Source of the DNA: Plantactinospora soyae | Lineage (GTDB): Bacteria > Actinomycetota > Actinomycetes > Mycobacteriales > Micromonosporaceae | Length of the DNA stretch: 64,000 bases | Assembly (NCBI RefSeq): GCF_014874095.1 | Contig: NZ_JADBEB010000001.1 | Location: 6,510,001 to 6,574,000, forward strand | Reading direction: 5' to 3' | Made by a program: the position numbers and the translations under genes | In this document: positions 1-8,491 of the stretch, piece by piece | How positions within the stretch are numbered: the first letter of the stretch is position 1 | How the letters are laid out: each line of letters begins with the position of its first letter | Notes under the pieces: model-generated | What the model was told of the DNA's origin: nothing | Seen by the model: the letters and a program-made list of their open reading frames with translations, nothing else | The model's database searches: none

Positions 1-2
1 GG

Positions 3-851
3 CTGGCGTACGGGATCGGGTGGCTGTTCTGCTACCGCGCGCTGCGGGTACGGATCGGGATGCGCCGGGTCCGGTACGCCGCCTCCGGTGCCGCCCCGAT
101 CGCCCCCGACGTGCTGCGGTTCTTCATGGGGATCGGCATCCGGATGCACGAGGTGTACGGGATGACCGAGAACACCGCCGTGGCCACCGGCAACCGGCCC
201 GGCCGGATCCGGCTCGGTACGGTCGGCGAGCCGCAGCCCGGGATCGAGCTGCGGATCGACGAGGCGACCGGGGAGATCCTGACCCGGCATCCCGGCGTCT
301 TCACCGGCTACTACCGCGATCCGGCGGCCACTGCGGCGGCGTTCGCGCAGGACGGCTGGCTGCGGACCGGTGACATCGGCGAGTGGATCGACGGCACACA
401 CGTCAGGATCACCGACCGGGCCAAGGACATCATGATCACAGCGGGTGGCAAGAACGTCGCTCCGTCCGAGATCGAGAACGCGCTGAAGGCGTCGCCGTAC
501 CTGAAGGAGGCCATCCTGGTCGGCGACCGCCGGCCCTACCTGACCGCGCTGATCGGAATCGAGCTGGAGACGGTGGGGGAGTGGGCGCAGCGCCGGGGCC
601 TGCCGTACACCACCTATCGGGACCTGTCGGAGAAGCCGGAGGTACGGGCCCTGGTCGACGAGGTGGTCGAAGCGGTGAACGCCCGGCACGCCCCGGTCGA
701 GCAGGTCCGGCGGTACGCGCTGCTGCCCAAGGAACTCGACCACACCGACGGTGAACTGACCGCGACCCAGAAGGTACGCCGGTCCGCCGTCGCCGACCGC
801 TTCGCCGAGCTGGTCGAAGAGCTGTACGCGCGTCGGGACCCGGCGCCGTGA
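3..851 (+). CDS. Long-chain acyl-CoA synthetase (AMP-forming), 3' part
   Basis: The frame is open from base 3, so the 5' end lies outside the window; about 282 residues remain. This is the C-terminal half of an ANL-superfamily ligase that activates fatty acids to acyl-CoA through an acyl-adenylate. Visible motifs are the A5-type EVYGMTENTAVATGN, the hinge-region GWLRTGDIGEW, the RAKDIMITAGGKNVAPSEIEN segment that leads into the small C-terminal domain, and a terminal LTATQKVRR. The long-chain FadD15/FACL subgroup fits best. It sits 48 bp upstream of livH and is probably co-transcribed, which suggests that the transporter's substrate may feed acyl-CoA metabolism (inference). Confidence 0.9.
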   Translation: MAYGIGWLFCYRALRVRIGMRRVRYAASGAAPIAPDVLRFFMGIGIRMHEVYGMTENTAVATGNRPGRIRLGTVGEPQPGIELRIDEATGEILTRHPGVFTGYYRDPAATAAAFAQDGWLRTGDIGEWIDGTHVRITDRAKDIMITAGGKNVAPSEIENALKASPYLKEAILVGDRRPYLTALIGIELETVGEWAQRRGLPYTTYRDLSEKPEVRALVDEVVEAVNARHAPVEQVRRYALLPKELDHTDGELTATQKVRRSAVADRFAELVEELYARRDPAP

Positions 852-873
852 CCGCGCCCGGCGGGGAAGCGGC

Positions 874-903
874 ATGACCGAGCGCAGCGGGGAGGTGGCA
901 TGA
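874..903 (+). other. Nine-residue bridging micro-ORF ahead of livH
   Basis: ATG at 874 encodes MTERSGEVA and stops at TGA 901-903, which overlaps the livH ATG at 900 as ATGA. The micro-ORF itself contains the GGGGAGG that serves livH as a ribosome-binding site. A very similar reading start (MTERSEV) bridges two hopanoid genes at 11639. It may act in translational coupling rather than encode a functional peptide. Confidence 0.35.
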
Positions 904-1790
904 CCGAGTTGCTGGAGAGCGTGTTGCGCGGGCTCGGCACCGGCAGCGTGTACGCCCTGCTGGCCCTCGGCTTCGTCATCATCTACAAGGCGACCCGGGT
1001 GATCAGCTTCGCCCAGCCCGCGTTCATGCTGGCCGGCGCGGTACTGGTCACCTACCTCGCCGGGCCGGTCGGGTTCTGGCTCGCGGTGCCGGTCGCCGCG
1101 CTGCTCACCGCCGGGCTGGCGCTCGGGGTGGAACGGGTCGCGGTCCGCCCGATGGTCGGCCGCCCGGCGTTCGTGGTCGCCATCATCACTCTCGGGGTCG
1201 ACGTCGCGGTCCGGGTCGTGGTCAACGGGTTCATCGGGCTGGACGTCCGGCACGTCGGCGACCCGTGGGGGCTGCGTACCGTGGCCATCCCCGGCACCGG
1301 CGTCGACCTGCAACAGCGGCACCTCGGCGCGCTGCTGGCCACCACGGTGCTGATCGCGGCCCTGTTCGCCTTCTTCCGGTTCACCCGGATGGGCCTGGCG
1401 ATGCGGGCGGCAGCCTACGACCAGGAGGCGGCGCTGGCCCAGGGCGTGTCGGTCGGCGCGGTCTTCGCGCTCGCCTGGGGGCTGGCCGGTGGGCTGGCCG
1501 CCGTCGCCGGAACCTTCGCCGCCGCCGGGGCGAGCGTCGACGCGGGGTTGTGGCTGATCGCGCTGACCGCCCTGCCGGTGATCATCCTGGGTGGACTGGA
1601 CTCGCTGCCCGGCGCGGTGGTCGGCGGGCTGGCCGTCGGCATGATCCAGGAACTCGCCGCCACCTATCAGCAGCACGCGCCCTGGCTCGGCGGCAACGTC
1701 TCGGTGATCACCCCGTACGTGCTGATGCTGCTGGTTCTGCTGGTCCGGCCGTACGGGCTGTTCGGCACCAGGGAGGTGGAACGGGTATGA
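900..1790 (+). CDS. livH: Branched-chain amino acid-type ABC transporter permease (LivH family)
   Basis: The 296-residue integral membrane protein matches the LivH inner-membrane permease family in length and in its run of hydrophobic helices. The N-terminal segment LGTGSVYALLALGFVIIYKATRVI and the C-terminal ITPYVLMLLVLLVRPYGLFG are typical. It would form the channel with LivM and take substrate from the LivK-type lipoprotein encoded downstream. GGGGAGG lies eight bases upstream of the ATG. The stop overlaps the livM start as ATGA. No LivG or LivF ATPase gene is in the window; they may lie upstream of the acyl-CoA ligase. The substrate is not certain, because this family also carries amides, urea and acyl compounds. 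Confidence 0.9.
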   Translation: MTELLESVLRGLGTGSVYALLALGFVIIYKATRVISFAQPAFMLAGAVLVTYLAGPVGFWLAVPVAALLTAGLALGVERVAVRPMVGRPAFVVAIITLGVDVAVRVVVNGFIGLDVRHVGDPWGLRTVAIPGTGVDLQQRHLGALLATTVLIAALFAFFRFTRMGLAMRAAAYDQEAALAQGVSVGAVFALAWGLAGGLAAVAGTFAAAGASVDAGLWLIALTALPVIILGGLDSLPGAVVGGLAVGMIQELAATYQQHAPWLGGNVSVITPYVLMLLVLLVRPYGLFGTREVERV

Positions 1791-2914
1791 GCGCCACCGG
1801 ACGGCGTACCCGGCTGCGGGGGCGGCCACTGCTGCACACCTCGTACGCCAGCGACCTGGCCCTGTTCGACACCCCGGCCAAGCGGACCTCGGTGGGGGCG
1901 CTGCTGGTCCTCGCCGTGGGCCTGCCCTTCCTGCTGCCCGACGAGGTGCTGCAACTGCTCGCCGTCTGCTGTGTGGCGGCGATCGGGGCGGTCGGGCTCG
2001 GCCTGGTCACCGGGTACGCCGGTCAGGTGTCCCTGGGCCACGCGTTCTTCCTGGCCATCGGCGCGTACACGGCGGCGGCGATCAGCGGCGACCCGGACGG
2101 CCGGGTGATCGGCCTCGGAGTCACCAACATCCTGGTCTGGCTGCCCGCCGCCGGTCTGCTCGCCGGACTGGCCGGGGTGCTGGTGGCCCCGCTCGCCACC
2201 CGGCTGCGCGGGCTGTACCTGGCGATCGTCACCCTCGGTCTGGTCTTCATCGGCCAGCACGTCTTCAGCGAATGGTCGGCGCTGACCGGCGGGGCGGGCG
2301 TCGGCCGGCCGGCGGCCACCCTGGAGTTCTTCGGCCAGCCGCTCGCCGCCACCGGGGCGCTCGGCACCCGCGACCAGAAGCTCTACTGGCTGATGCTGCT
2401 GTTCCTGCTGGTCTTCGCGCTGGCCGCGGCCAACCTGGCCCGGTCCAAGGTCGGGCGGGCGTTCACCGCGATCCGGGACCGGGACATCGCGGCCGGGGTG
2501 ATCGGGGTCAACCTGGCCCGGTACAAGACGATCGCCTTCGCCGTCTCGTCGGCGTACGCGGGCTGCGCGGGCGCCCTGCTCTACACCGTGACCGGCTTCT
2601 TCGACCCGAGTTCGTTCAGCCTGCTGCTGTCGGTGCAGTACATCGCAATGGTGCTGATCGGTGGTGCGGGCACCATCTCCGGCGCGATCGCCGGGGCGTT
2701 CTTCATCACCCTGCTGCCCCGGCTGACCCGGGAGATGCAGGCGTGGGTGCCGTTCCTCAGCGCCCAGCCGAACGAGGTGCCCAACGTCTTCCAGGTGGAG
2801 ACGATCCTCTACGGCGTACTCATCATCGTCTTCCTCATCTTCGAGCCCCGGGGCCTGTTCGGGATCTGGGTCCGGGTCCGCAACTACTGGAAGGCATGGC
2901 CGTTCTCCTACTGA
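1787..2914 (+). CDS. livM: Branched-chain amino acid-type ABC transporter permease (LivM family)
   Basis: The 375-residue second permease of the HAAT-type importer starts at the ATG overlapping the livH stop; the frame is open further upstream only as a shadow of livH. Recognisable segments are GLGLVTGYAGQVSLGHAFFLAIGAY near residue 75, RGLYLAIVTLGLVFI, and the coupling-helix region KVGRAFTAIRDRDIAAGVIGVN around residue 220, which contacts the ATPase in this family. It ends with IFEPRGLFGIW, the usual LivM C terminus. It pairs with LivH in the membrane. The N-terminal 40 residues are hydrophilic and somewhat longer than in E. coli LivM. Confidence 0.9.
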   Translation: MSATGRRTRLRGRPLLHTSYASDLALFDTPAKRTSVGALLVLAVGLPFLLPDEVLQLLAVCCVAAIGAVGLGLVTGYAGQVSLGHAFFLAIGAYTAAAISGDPDGRVIGLGVTNILVWLPAAGLLAGLAGVLVAPLATRLRGLYLAIVTLGLVFIGQHVFSEWSALTGGAGVGRPAATLEFFGQPLAATGALGTRDQKLYWLMLLFLLVFALAAANLARSKVGRAFTAIRDRDIAAGVIGVNLARYKTIAFAVSSAYAGCAGALLYTVTGFFDPSSFSLLLSVQYIAMVLIGGAGTISGAIAGAFFITLLPRLTREMQAWVPFLSAQPNEVPNVFQVETILYGVLIIVFLIFEPRGLFGIWVRVRNYWKAWPFSY

Positions 2915-2944
2915 GCTGCTCCCTACTGACCCTGTGAGGTAGCC

Positions 2945-4261
2945 ATGGGAAGGCACAGATCGTCCGCCGCCGTCGTACGCCGGATCGCCTCCGGAACCAT
3001 CGCCCTGCTGCTCTGCGGCGCGGCCGTCGCCTGCCGGGGCGGCGACACCGAGACCGACGAGTCCGGACTGAAGACCGACGTCGGCGTCGCCTCCGAGCCG
3101 TGCCCGGAGGCGGTGGACAAGAACAAGGGCTGCATCTACCTGGGCATCATCTCCGACCTCACCGAGGGCCCGTTCCGGGCGCTCGCGGTGCCGATCACCG
3201 ATGCGCAGAAGGCGTTCTGGAAGCGGGTGAACACCGCCGGCGGAATCGGCGACTACGAGGTCGACGTGACCCGGTACATCCGGGACAACAAGTACAACCC
3301 ACAGACCCACAACCAGGTGTACCAGGAGATGAAGCCGAACGTGCTCGCCCTGGCCCAGACCCTCGGCTCACCGACCACGGCCGCGATCCTGGCCGACATG
3401 AAGGCCAGCAACGTGGTCGCGGCCCCGGCGGCGTGGACCTCGGCGTACGCCTTCGAGGACGTCATCATCGAGTCCGGCGCCAACTACTGCCTGGAGTCGA
3501 TGAACGCGCTCGACTACGCCAAGGAGGCGCACGGCGTGAAATCGGTGCTCGCGGTGCACCTCGCCGGAGACTACGGCGACGACGCCGCGGCCGGGGCGAA
3601 ACTCGCCGCGCAGAGCCTCGGGTTGACCTTCAACGCGGTGAAGACCGACTCGGGTGCGGACAAGCAGGCCGGCGCGATCCAGGCCATCCTGTCCGGTCGG
3701 CCCGATCTGGTGGTCCTCACGATGGGGCCGGCCGACGCGGCGTCGATCGTCGGACAGGCCGCCGCCCGGGGCTTCGCCGGCCGGTTCATCGGTACCAGCC
3801 CGACCTGGAATCCCGCGCTGTTGCAGAGCGCCGCCGCGCCCGCCCTGCTCTCCCGGTACGAGCAGACCTCGCCGTGGGACTCCTGGGGCACCGACACGCC
3901 CGGTCACCAGGCGCTGCGGGCGGCGCTGGGCGGGGTGACCCCGAACGACGGGTACACCTCGGGTTGGGTGTGGTCGTACCCGATGAAGGCCGCGCTGACC
4001 AAGGCGGTGGCCGACGGTGATCTCACCCGGGCCGGGTTGCTCGCCGCGGTCAAGTCCCTGACCTCGGTGGACTACGAGGGGATGCTGCCCTCGGGGGCGG
4101 GCAACTACGCCGCCGGCCCGAACGACGGGGCGGTACGGGTGTCCGCCGTCTACCGCCCGGACCGGGCCGCCCCGACCGGGGTGAGCCAGGTACGGCCGTT
4201 GTCCGCCGGCCCGACCGCGAAGGCGTACGCCCTGGACGGACCGTGCTACGCGAAGCTCTGA
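2945..4261 (+). CDS. ABC transporter substrate-binding lipoprotein (LivK/Leu-Ile-Val family)
   Basis: The 438-residue extracellular binding protein has an arginine-rich N terminus, a hydrophobic stretch and a lipobox ending AAVAC near residue 30, so it should be lipid-anchored outside the membrane. The mature part has periplasmic-binding type I organisation: the first lobe contains IYLGIISDLTEGPFRAL and the linker region contains SGRPDLVVLTMGPADAASIVGQAAARG. It follows livM by 30 bp on the same strand and should deliver substrate to LivHM. The ligand cannot be told from the sequence. In family terms it resembles the larger actinobacterial paralogues more than classical LivJ. Confidence 0.88.
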   Translation: MGRHRSSAAVVRRIASGTIALLLCGAAVACRGGDTETDESGLKTDVGVASEPCPEAVDKNKGCIYLGIISDLTEGPFRALAVPITDAQKAFWKRVNTAGGIGDYEVDVTRYIRDNKYNPQTHNQVYQEMKPNVLALAQTLGSPTTAAILADMKASNVVAAPAAWTSAYAFEDVIIESGANYCLESMNALDYAKEAHGVKSVLAVHLAGDYGDDAAAGAKLAAQSLGLTFNAVKTDSGADKQAGAIQAILSGRPDLVVLTMGPADAASIVGQAAARGFAGRFIGTSPTWNPALLQSAAAPALLSRYEQTSPWDSWGTDTPGHQALRAALGGVTPNDGYTSGWVWSYPMKAALTKAVADGDLTRAGLLAAVKSLTSVDYEGMLPSGAGNYAAGPNDGAVRVSAVYRPDRAAPTGVSQVRPLSAGPTAKAYALDGPCYAKL

Positions 4262-4328
4262 GGTTCCCGCCACGATCACCCGGCCCGGCGGCGCGGTACA
4301 CCGTCGCCGACCCGCCGGGATGAGCCGG

Positions 4329-4368
4329 CCGCGGTCGACCGGTCAACGGGCCAGCCGGTCGACCGCGG
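4329..4368. terminator. Perfect 14-bp inverted repeat between convergent genes
   Basis: CCGCGGTCGACCGG at 4329-4342 is matched exactly by its reverse complement at 4355-4368, with a 12-base loop. It lies between the convergent ends of the livK-type gene and the glycosyltransferase. The loop contains the glycosyltransferase stop codon, so one arm is coding. No T-run follows, which is common for actinobacterial terminators. A bidirectional terminator is the likely role. Confidence 0.55.
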
Positions 4369-5674
4369 TCACCACCGCACCCGCACCGTCCTCGGCGGCC
4401 AACCGGTCGGCGAGGAGCCGGGCCCGGTGCCGGAAGGCCGGCTCGGTCACCGCGGCCCGGATCGCGGTACCGAGCCGGTCGGAGGTGAGCCGGTGGAACG
4501 GGATCACCTCCGGGCTGACCCCGAGCGCGGCCAGCCGGGCGGCCCAGAACGGCTGGTCGGCCAGGATCGGCACCGGCACCGCCGGTACTCCGGCCCGGAG
4601 ACCGGCGGCGGCGGTACCGCAACCGGCGTGGTGGACCAGGGCGGCCATCCGGGGGAAGAGCCAGCCGTGCGGCACGTCCCCGACGGTCAGCACCTGATCC
4701 GATCCGGTCCCCGACTCCGGGCCGACCACACCCGCCGGGTCGCCGTCGGCCAGCGGTCCGGTGCCGATGCCCGGCACCGCACCGCCGCCCGGCTCCGGCC
4801 CGGCGCCGATTCCCTGCACGACACCGCGTACTCCGGCGCGGCGGAGCGCGCGGATGACCAGGGTGTGCAGCTCCCCACCGGTGTCGGCGAGGCTGCCGAA
4901 GCCGACGTATACCGGTGGCGGGCCGGCGGCGAGGAAATCGAGCAGCGCGGCGGGTGGCCGCCAGTCCGGCGCGGACAGCGGCCACCAGTAGCCGACCACG
5001 TCCAGGCCGGAGCGCCAGTCCGGCGGCCGGGGCAGCACGGCCGGGCTGAAGCCGTGGCTGATCGGCCAGCCGGTGGTCTCGGCGTGCCGCTCCAGGCCGG
5101 CGATGTCGGCCGGCGGCAGGCCCAGGCGGGCGCGGAGCCGTCGCGAGGCGTCGGCGTAGATCCGGCGACCCAGCCGTTGGCCGAGCCAGCCGGCGGCCCG
5201 GTTGCCCCAGTTGCCGAGCGACCGTACGCCGAGCAGGATCGGCGGAAACGCGCCGGTCGGGGAGAGCGGCTGGAGGAAGACGCCGAGGCTGGGAATGCCG
5301 TGGTGCTCCGCCACGGAGTAGCCCAGCGGCGCGGTGGTGCTGGAGAGCAGCAGCAGGTCGGTGCCGTCCTCGGCGGCGGTGGCGATGCCGGTGCCGAGGT
5401 CGCCGACGAACCGGCCGCCGAGCCGGAGGAACTCGACCAGTCCCGGTGCGCCGGGCAGGGACGACGGTCGCCGTCGCCCGGAGGCGGCGGTCCGGAGCGC
5501 CGGAAGGTCGCCGGGGATCGGCCGGAACTCCAGCCCGCTTCCGGCCACCAGACCCGCGTACCGGGGCGGCGCGGCGAGCGTCACCCGGTGGCCGGCGGTC
5601 CGCAGCCGGGCACCGAGGCCGGTGTACGGGGCGACGTCCCCCAGGGAACCGGCGGTGACGATCAGAACCCGCAT
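4343..5674 (-). CDS. UGT/MGT-type glycosyltransferase (GT1, GT-B fold)
   Basis: The 443-residue enzyme begins with MRVLIVTAGSLGDVAPYTGL, the GT1 acceptor-domain start seen in sterol glucosyltransferases and macrolide glycosyltransferases. The donor-binding signature HHAGCGTAAAGLRAGVPAV lies near residue 345, followed by PILADQPFWAARLAALGV, as in EryCIII-like C-terminal domains. It should transfer a sugar from an NDP-sugar to a hydrophobic acceptor in the cytoplasm. It diverges from a second, MGDG-synthase-like glycosyltransferase and lies 2.8 kb from the hopanoid operon, so a hopanoid or polyprenol-derived acceptor is conceivable. The acceptor cannot be read from the sequence. Confidence 0.85.
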   Translation of the reverse strand: MRVLIVTAGSLGDVAPYTGLGARLRTAGHRVTLAAPPRYAGLVAGSGLEFRPIPGDLPALRTAASGRRRPSSLPGAPGLVEFLRLGGRFVGDLGTGIATAAEDGTDLLLLSSTTAPLGYSVAEHHGIPSLGVFLQPLSPTGAFPPILLGVRSLGNWGNRAAGWLGQRLGRRIYADASRRLRARLGLPPADIAGLERHAETTGWPISHGFSPAVLPRPPDWRSGLDVVGYWWPLSAPDWRPPAALLDFLAAGPPPVYVGFGSLADTGGELHTLVIRALRRAGVRGVVQGIGAGPEPGGGAVPGIGTGPLADGDPAGVVGPESGTGSDQVLTVGDVPHGWLFPRMAALVHHAGCGTAAAGLRAGVPAVPVPILADQPFWAARLAALGVSPEVIPFHRLTSDRLGTAIRAAVTEPAFRHRARLLADRLAAEDGAGAVVTAVDRLAR

Positions 5675-5931
5675 CCGGACCTCCCGGCGGGCCGAAGAGG
5701 TGTTCGCTGGTGGCCCGGAGAATGTCCGATTCCGCTGGTGAACCCGGGGTATCCGGAGTCTACGCCGGGTCGTCCCCGTTGGTCGGCGTCGACGCGAACC
5801 GGGGCAGCGGGCAGAGCACTCCGGTCGGCGGGTGGCCCCCGGGCGGGTCGGCGGGTGGGCTCGGGGGTCGAAAAGTGGCAGGACGGCGGTGCCCCGAGGA
5901 TTCTTCGCACTTTCTCCGGGTAGATGGCCGG

Positions 5932-7320
5932 ATGACGTTCAGTCCCGGGCGGTACCAGGTCAGCCGTAAGGAGGCGTCCGAGCCGCCGAGCGGCGGTTCG
6001 GGAGGGCGACGTCCACGCGTGATGATCATCTACGCCAGCGCGGGCGCCGGGCATGACGGTGCGAGCCGCGAACTCGCCCGCCGGCTCCGTGAGCGCGGGC
6101 TACGGGCGGACTGCGTGGACCTGGCCGACATCTTCCCGTGGGGACTCGGACGACTGCTCCGGGGCACCTACCACGGCATGTTGAGCCGGCTGCCCTGGAT
6201 CTACGGGCTGCTCTTCTCCATCGGGGGCAACTTCAGCCGGGCCGCGCCGATCACCCGGGCGTTGCTGCGACCGGTGTGGCCACGGGTACTCCGGATGCTG
6301 CCGCCGGACACCCGGGCGGTGGTCTCGACGTACCCGGTGGTCAGCCAGATCGTCGGGCCGCTGCGCCGCGAGGGCCGGCTCGCCGTACCGGTGATCACCT
6401 ATCTGACCGACTTCGCGGTCAACCCGATCTGGGTGTCCCCGGGCATCGACGTGCACTGCGCCGCGCACGACACCACCCGGGCCGAGGCGCGGGCGCTCGG
6501 TGCGGGCGAGGTCCGGGTGGCCGGCCGGCTGGTCTCCGCCGGCTTCCGTCCCGGGGCCGAGGAGGACAAGCGGCGTGCCCGCGAACGGCTCGGACTGCCC
6601 CTGGACGCGCGGCTGGCCCTGCTGGTCGCCGGCTCCTGGGGAGTCGGCGCGGTGGCGCGGACGGCAGCCGAGATCGCCCGGACCGGGGTCGCGGTCCCGG
6701 TGGTGGTCTGCGGTCGGAACACCGCGCTGTACCGCCGGCTGACGCGCAAGCGGATCGGGCCCGTCTTCGGCTGGGTCGACGACATGCCCGAGCTGCTCCG
6801 GGCGGCGGACGTGCTGGTGGAGAACGCCGGCGGACTCACCGCGCTGGAGGCGATGGCCTGCGGACTGCCGGTGGTCACCTATCGACCCATTCCCGGCCAC
6901 GGCAGGGCGAACGCCGGCACCATGACCCGGGCCGGGGTGGCGACCTGGGTACGGCGCTCCGCCGACCTGGGCCCGGCCCTGGTCCGACTCGCCGACGGTG
7001 CCGAGGGCCAGCGGCAGCGGGCGGCCGGGCTCGCGCTCTTCGACACCGACCCGGCGGCGGTGGTCGCCGACGTCGCCCACGGCGTCGAGGCAGTCTCGTC
7101 GGCCAGGAAGCCGGTGCCGGTCGACGATCCGGCGTTGGTCGAGAACCCGGTGGCGGTGCCGGCCGAGGTCACGACGGGGCTCGCCGCCGCGCCGCCGCGC
7201 CGGACGCTGACCCGCTGGGTGGGGCTGCGGGCGAGCATGGCGAAGAAACGGATCGGCGCGGACGAACCAGGGGCCGATGGTGGCAACCGCCCGGCCAACC
7301 GACCGGACCGGCAAGGCTGA
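5932..7320 (+). CDS. MGDG synthase/UgtP-like lipid glycosyltransferase
   Basis: Start ATG 5932 gives 462 residues. In-frame GTG codons lie upstream (from 5710), but that stretch is proline/glycine-rich and falls in the divergent promoter region. The N-terminal domain (about residues 25-200) matches the monogalactosyldiacylglycerol synthase family with YASAGAGHDGASRELARRL and STYPVVSQIVGPLRREGRL. The C-terminal GT-B donor domain carries VENAGGLTALEAMACGLPV near residue 300. Family members transfer a hexose to diacylglycerol or act as MurG-like membrane glycosyltransferases. The C-terminal 60 residues are charged and low in complexity. Together with its divergent GT1 neighbour it suggests glycolipid synthesis; the exact lipid is unknown. 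Confidence 0.83.
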   Translation: MTFSPGRYQVSRKEASEPPSGGSGGRRPRVMIIYASAGAGHDGASRELARRLRERGLRADCVDLADIFPWGLGRLLRGTYHGMLSRLPWIYGLLFSIGGNFSRAAPITRALLRPVWPRVLRMLPPDTRAVVSTYPVVSQIVGPLRREGRLAVPVITYLTDFAVNPIWVSPGIDVHCAAHDTTRAEARALGAGEVRVAGRLVSAGFRPGAEEDKRRARERLGLPLDARLALLVAGSWGVGAVARTAAEIARTGVAVPVVVCGRNTALYRRLTRKRIGPVFGWVDDMPELLRAADVLVENAGGLTALEAMACGLPVVTYRPIPGHGRANAGTMTRAGVATWVRRSADLGPALVRLADGAEGQRQRAAGLALFDTDPAAVVADVAHGVEAVSSARKPVPVDDPALVENPVAVPAEVTTGLAAAPPRRTLTRWVGLRASMAKKRIGADEPGADGGNRPANRPDRQG

Positions 7321-7419
7321 GGTGCGGGTCGCGGGCGCACACCCCGTCCCCGGCGGCGACGGGACCAGGGCGGTGTTCCGCCGGTCCGGCGTTCCGTCCC
7401 CGGTGCCGGAGGTGGCGCG

Positions 7420-8262
7420 GTGAACACCCTCGCCATCGTCCTGGGGTTGGCCTCGGCCGCCTGCTTCGCGGTGAGTTCGGTGCTGGAGCAGCGTGCCGCC
7501 AAGCGGGAGCGGCCGACCCGGACCATCGACCCCCGACTGCTGATCCGGCTGCTGCACCGCCGGCTGTGGCTGCTCGGCTGGATCCCGGACGCCTTCGGCA
7601 CCCTCCTGCAGGCGTTCGCACTGCGCTTCGGTGCGCTCGCCCTGGTCGAACCGCTCCTGGTCAGCGGGCTCTTCATGGCGATCCCGCTGGAGGCGGCGCT
7701 CGAGCGCCGCCGGCCGCACCGGCGGGACATGCTGGTGGTGGTCATCGGGGTCATCGGCCTCACCGGCTTCCTGGTCGCCGCCAACCCACGGGGCGGCGTG
7801 CAGGAGCCGAAGGCGTTGGCCTGGATCGGCGTCGGCGTCGCCATCGGCGTACTGGTGACGATCTGTCTGCTGGTCGCCTGGCGTACCCAGGCGGCGACCC
7901 GGGGACTGATGCTGGGAATCGCCACCGGCCTGCTCTACGCCGCCGCCGCGGCCCTGCTCAAGAGCGTCATCGAGAAGCTGCCGGACCATCCGGCCGAGGT
8001 CTTCACGGACTGGCACCTCTACGCCCTGGTGGTGGTCGGCGGCGCGGCGTTGACCCTCAACCAGAACGCCTTCCAGGGCGGCCCGATCGCCGCTCCGCTG
8101 ACCGCGATCGCGCTGCTCGACCCGTTCACCAGCGTGCTGATCGGCGTCACCGCGTTCGAGGAGGACCTCTCGCTCCAGGGGCCACGCCTGATCGTCGGCC
8201 TGGTCGCGGTGGCGGCGATGTGCACCGGCATCTGGATGGCCCGGCGTACCCAGTCAAGCTGA
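7420..8262 (+). CDS. DMT-superfamily (EamA-like) membrane protein
   Basis: The 280-residue protein has about nine or ten hydrophobic segments and starts at GTG 7420, preceded by GGAGG with an eight-base spacer. FAVSSVLEQRAAKRE in the first helix region and LRFGALALVEPLLVSGLFMAIPLEA are typical of actinobacterial DMT proteins. A small-molecule or lipid export role is the usual guess for this family. It lies between the lipid glycosyltransferase and the hopanoid operon on the same strand, so a link with envelope lipids is possible but unproven. Confidence 0.8.
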   Translation: MNTLAIVLGLASAACFAVSSVLEQRAAKRERPTRTIDPRLLIRLLHRRLWLLGWIPDAFGTLLQAFALRFGALALVEPLLVSGLFMAIPLEAALERRRPHRRDMLVVVIGVIGLTGFLVAANPRGGVQEPKALAWIGVGVAIGVLVTICLLVAWRTQAATRGLMLGIATGLLYAAAAALLKSVIEKLPDHPAEVFTDWHLYALVVVGGAALTLNQNAFQGGPIAAPLTAIALLDPFTSVLIGVTAFEEDLSLQGPRLIVGLVAVAAMCTGIWMARRTQSS

Positions 8263-8268
8263 CACGCC

Positions 8269-8294
8269 GGCCGGGCATGGGTGGCCGCCCGGCC
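8269..8294. terminator. Hairpin after the DMT gene
   Basis: GGCCGGGC at 8269-8276 pairs with GCCCGGCC at 8287-8294 across a ten-base loop, seven bases after the stop codon. There is no T-run. It separates the DMT gene from the hopanoid operon, whose promoter should lie in the remaining ~200 bp upstream of 8492. Confidence 0.4.
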
Positions 8295-8491
8295 CGGCCC
8301 GACCCGGCGGGGGCGCTGGTCATCAAGGGGGCGAACACGCCGAGAGGAATTCGGCGGCCCGCACCGCCGAGGGTGGGAAGTTGGGTACGCTCGGTGAAGA
8401 TTACTTAGCGCGAGCGATGGGTTACTACCAATCCGGCGCGGCGGTCTGGCTGGGCTCGGGCTGACAGATTGACCTCGCGAGAGGCGGCAGG

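Noticed and set aside
6100-8016. Minus-strand 638-codon frame opposite the MGDG-type glycosyltransferase and DMT gene
   Set aside because: It spans two recognisable genes and the gap between them and has low-complexity composition.
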